In this document: piece after piece, positions 6,521 to 7,869 of the stretch
Numbering within the stretch: position 1 is the first letter of the stretch
How the letters are laid out: every line of letters starts with the position of its first letter
Assembly (NCBI GenBank): GCA_002493625.1
Contig: DKZK01000008.1
Location: 3,138-11,006 of the forward strand
Reading direction: 5' to 3'
Length of the DNA: 7,869 nt
Source: Lachnospiraceae bacterium UBA7076
Lineage (GTDB): Bacteria; Bacillota; Clostridia; Lachnospirales; Lachnospiraceae
Notes under the pieces: model-generated
What the model saw: only the letters and a program-made list of their open reading frames with translations
What the model was told of the DNA's origin: nothing
The model's database searches: none
Position numbers and translations under genes: made by a program

Positions 6521-6639
6521 TTTCCAGCTATTAAACCTAAATATTATTATAAAACAGAAAGAAAAAAATAAAAAGTTTAAATAAGTAAAAATCACAGATT
6601 GTTCATTACTTTTTTAAGTTTGAACATTCCATCATCTTT

Positions 6640-6798
6640 TTATACAATTTCCCGCATTACCTGTCCCATCCCTTTAATTTGAAAACCGTCCCTGAGAAAC
6701 AGCAAATCTAAATGATTGATATTATCATCATTTATTTCCACAATGACACCACCAAAAATTTCACTATTTTCTCGGAGCCGTATATGCGAATCCAATCG
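6640..6798 (-). pseudogene. Remnant of a GNAT-family N-acetyltransferase
   Basis: An open frame of 52 codons on the minus strand carries the core of a GNAT fold: the strand EIFGGVIVEIN, then NHLDLLFLRDGFQIKGMGQVM. QIKGMG matches the acetyl-CoA-binding signature Q/R-x-x-G-x-G/A. A full GNAT enzyme has about 140-180 residues. Here the N-terminal half is absent, because the DUF4303-like gene ends directly upstream at 6803, and the region after the signature stops almost at once (REIV, then TAA at 6640-6642). There is no ATG or ribosome binding site; only a TTG at 6795 could serve as a start. I read it as a degraded gene fragment left after a deletion or insertion. Confidence 0.6.
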
Positions 6799-6802
6799 TC
6801 AA

Positions 6803-7330
6803 TTACATTTCTGCCACTTCTTCTAACCATTCGGAATAAATTTTGGAATTAGCATAATTCATTCTATAAGCCCGTTCTGTATTTGTATAATCAGGAGGCA
6901 TAACTTCAACTAATACAACAACCTCGTCTCTTTCTTGATTCAGCTGAAATATTCCCTCCTGGTCTAAGCGTTTCATAGCTGCCTCCATAGCTTCAAACCT
7001 TGAATTAACCTCGGTTTCAAAAGCCTTCGAATCCAAGTCCCATATATTCTTTTGGGATAACAGTAACGCCTCAACCTTGTTAAATTCTTCCTGTTTCCAG
7101 CAGCAATATGGCGAATCAACATAAGACCACTTGATTTTTTCTTGTTCTTCTTTGTCATTACTACTCCTGCACAGAGCTTCATAAGACCATGCCGAGATAC
7201 AAGGAGTATGGGCACCGCCATCCGAGATCAATGTAATATAATAATAATGTTCTTTATTACGGAATAAATCTGTCAGAATCGTTTTTACTGCATTATATAG
7301 TTCTTGTGCTAATTCCTCCGAAAAATTCAT
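6803..7330 (-). CDS. DUF4303-like protein of unknown function
   Basis: This 175-residue, acidic, apparently cytoplasmic protein has no signal peptide or membrane helix. The order of conserved-looking segments (HYYYITLISDGGAHTPCISAWSYEAL near residues 28-53, WSYVDSPYC near 68-76, then a helical half and a hydrophobic VVVLVEVMPPDY near 137-148) resembles the DUF4303 family, whose function is unknown to me. No catalytic motif can be named. The ATG at 7330 follows GGAGG (7339-7343) with an 8-base spacer, so the start is firm. A plausible promoter lies at 7456-7484. Downstream it touches a GNAT remnant, and no clear terminator was seen. Proteins of this size and style often occur as single genes in variable regions. 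An immunity-type role would be speculation, since no toxin lies nearby. Confidence 0.8.
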   Translation of the reverse strand: MNFSEELAQELYNAVKTILTDLFRNKEHYYYITLISDGGAHTPCISAWSYEALCRSSNDKEEQEKIKWSYVDSPYCCWKQEEFNKVEALLLSQKNIWDLDSKAFETEVNSRFEAMEAAMKRLDQEGIFQLNQERDEVVVLVEVMPPDYTNTERAYRMNYANSKIYSEWLEEVAEM

Positions 7331-7582
7331 TTGAATGACCTCCGTAACTCCCGATTTACTGTTTTTTTATTCTACCACAATTCCGAGAGCGTGAACATAG
7401 CAAGTTTTGCAGGTTGATTTCCGACTTTAAGGACATATGGCACAGGTGGTCAAAAAGTATACACTTGCACAATCCAATCTGCAAGGGCTTACTGCCCATA
7501 GATCGCAAGCTTGACAATTGCCTTTACCACGTGACACCGGCACAGAGGAGCAAAGGAAACGGAAAAGAAAAGGGGCGTATGA
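7331..7582. other. 250-base stretch without a protein gene
   Basis: Neither strand holds a reading frame with both a ribosome binding site and a recognisable protein. The stretch contains the DUF4303-like gene's ribosome binding site, its candidate promoter (7456-7484), a small GGGC/GCCC hairpin (7485-7497) and a CAAGCTTG palindrome. It is less AT-rich than the other gaps in the window. I do not recognise its origin. Confidence 0.45.
7456..7484 (-). promoter_or_regulatory. Probable promoter of the DUF4303-like gene
   Basis: Read on the minus strand there is TTGCAG (7484-7479), a 17-base spacer and TATACT (7461-7456). The start would be near 7449, leaving a leader of about 120 bases before the ATG at 7330. 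No other minus-strand promoter of similar quality was seen in the gap. Confidence 0.45.
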
Positions 7583-7625
7583 CAAAATCGGCGGTATCAT
7601 TCACGATACCGCCGATTTTGCTTTT
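7583..7625. terminator. Strong 16-bp hairpin terminator
   Basis: A perfect 16-bp stem (7583-7598 with 7605-7620; core ATCGGCGGTATC) has a 6-base loop. On the plus strand it is followed by CTTTT after the TTTTG of the stem. On the minus strand the tract is limited to the TTTTG inside the stem. It could end read-through from the tRNA genes or an unseen plus-strand transcript. Confidence 0.75.
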
Positions 7626-7642
7626 CGCACTAAAGATATACT

Positions 7643-7683
7643 AAAAATCCGAAGCCGTCCCCGATTGAAACCATGTTCGGATT
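7643..7683 (-). terminator. Terminator downstream of tRNA-Leu
   Basis: On the minus strand, AATCCGAA (7683-7676) pairs with TTCGGATT (7653-7646) and TTTAG follows, giving five Ts in a row. The stem is 8 bp with a 22-base loop that may itself be structured. It begins 10 bases after the CCA of tRNA-Leu, where a tRNA operon terminator is expected. Confidence 0.6.
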
Positions 7684-7692
7684 ATCATTATC

Positions 7693-7777
7693 TGGTGCGG
7701 ATAACAGGAGTTGAACCTGCACGTCTGTTGACACTAGAACCTAAATCTAGCGCGTCTGCCAATTCCGCCATATCCGC
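7693..7777 (-). tRNA. tRNA-Leu (anticodon UAG)
   Basis: The minus strand folds as a class II tRNA. The acceptor is GCGGATA (7777-7771) with TATCCGC (7703-7697), the discriminator is A (7696), and an encoded CCA is at 7695-7693. The D-arm begins GCGGAATTGG. The anticodon stem CTAGA/TCTAG encloses the loop TTTAGGT, giving anticodon UAG, which reads CUN leucine codons. A long variable arm (TGTCAACAGACGT) is typical of leucine, and the T-arm is GCAGGTTCAACTCCTGT. It is complete. Confidence 0.95.
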
Positions 7778-7778
7778 A

Positions 7779-7798
7779 GAAAAAGCGGCTTTGCCGCT
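7779..7798 (-). terminator. Hairpin with T-tract between the two tRNA genes
   Basis: On the minus strand, AGCGGC (7798-7793) pairs with GCCGCT (7789-7784) around a 3-base loop, followed by TTTTTC. It looks like an intrinsic terminator, yet it lies within 2 bases of the 5' end of tRNA-Leu, and no promoter fits between it and that gene. Confidence 0.55.
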
Positions 7799-7821
7799 GT
7801 AGTTTACATCAAAATAAAAAA

Positions 7822-7869
7822 TGAGCCACGGGGGAATCGAACCCCCGACAACTTGATTAAAAGTCAAGT
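7822..7869 (-). tRNA. tRNA-Lys (anticodon UUU), 3' part only
   Basis: The minus strand shows the anticodon arm CTTGA-CTTTTAA-TCAAG with anticodon UUU, the T-arm GGGGGTTCGATTCCCCC, the acceptor 3' strand GTGGCTC and the discriminator A at 7822. The 5' half (acceptor and D-arm) lies beyond the window end. The next bases are TTTTTT, so CCA is not encoded, unlike in the neighbouring tRNA-Leu. Confidence 0.92.

Noticed and set aside
7414..7802. Two plus-strand open frames of 76 and 94 codons before and across the tRNA-Leu gene
   Set aside because: They run through a terminator hairpin, and the longer one through the antisense of a tRNA. Neither has a good ribosome binding site or recognisable composition.

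Overview
This is an AT-rich bacterial window with strong GGAGG-type ribosome binding sites, TTGACA/TATAAT-type promoters and U-tailed hairpin terminators. Together with the protein families, this points to a Gram-positive Firmicute of the class Clostridia. A gut- or rumen-type Lachnospiraceae is my best guess, but that placement is inference. It is an ordinary chromosomal stretch with some decayed and mobile-derived DNA. I found no CRISPR array, phage, plasmid origin or transposase gene.

Layout. 1-73: one arm of a short repeat cut by the window edge. 91-842: an OmpR-type response regulator on the minus strand with its own promoter and terminator and no kinase in view. 1017-1451: a small cupin protein, divergent from the regulator and ended by a weak terminator. 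1510-1650: a nearly palindromic 141-bp MITE-like element whose arms match the repeat at 1-73. 1668-3742 (minus): a compact operon of a 43-residue membrane protein, a membrane-anchored alpha/beta hydrolase, and a second hydrolase broken by a 1-base frameshift. 3925-4404 (plus): a TetR-family regulator divergent from that operon. One dyad lies between the two promoters and could control both. 4416-6431 (minus): a large exported lipase with a GHSLGG nucleophile motif and four RTX-type calcium-binding nonapeptides, convergent with the TetR gene and sharing a terminator with it. A sharp dyad lies in its leader. 6640-6798 (minus): a GNAT acetyltransferase remnant. 6803-7330 (minus): a DUF4303-like protein. 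7331-7692: no protein gene, but a promoter and two hairpin terminators. 7693-7869 (minus): tRNA-Leu(UAG) and the 3' part of tRNA-Lys(UUU).

How the parts may work together. Three serine-hydrolase genes lie within 4.8 kb (two esterase-like, one lipase), two of them next to a TetR regulator. This suggests a locus for cell-envelope or extracellular ester hydrolysis controlled by a small ligand, but no substrate can be read from the sequence. The response regulator, cupin, DUF4303 protein and tRNAs look functionally unrelated to it. The most notable points are the shared TetR operator, the RTX lipase in a Gram-positive setting, the frameshifted esterase and the palindromic repeat family.
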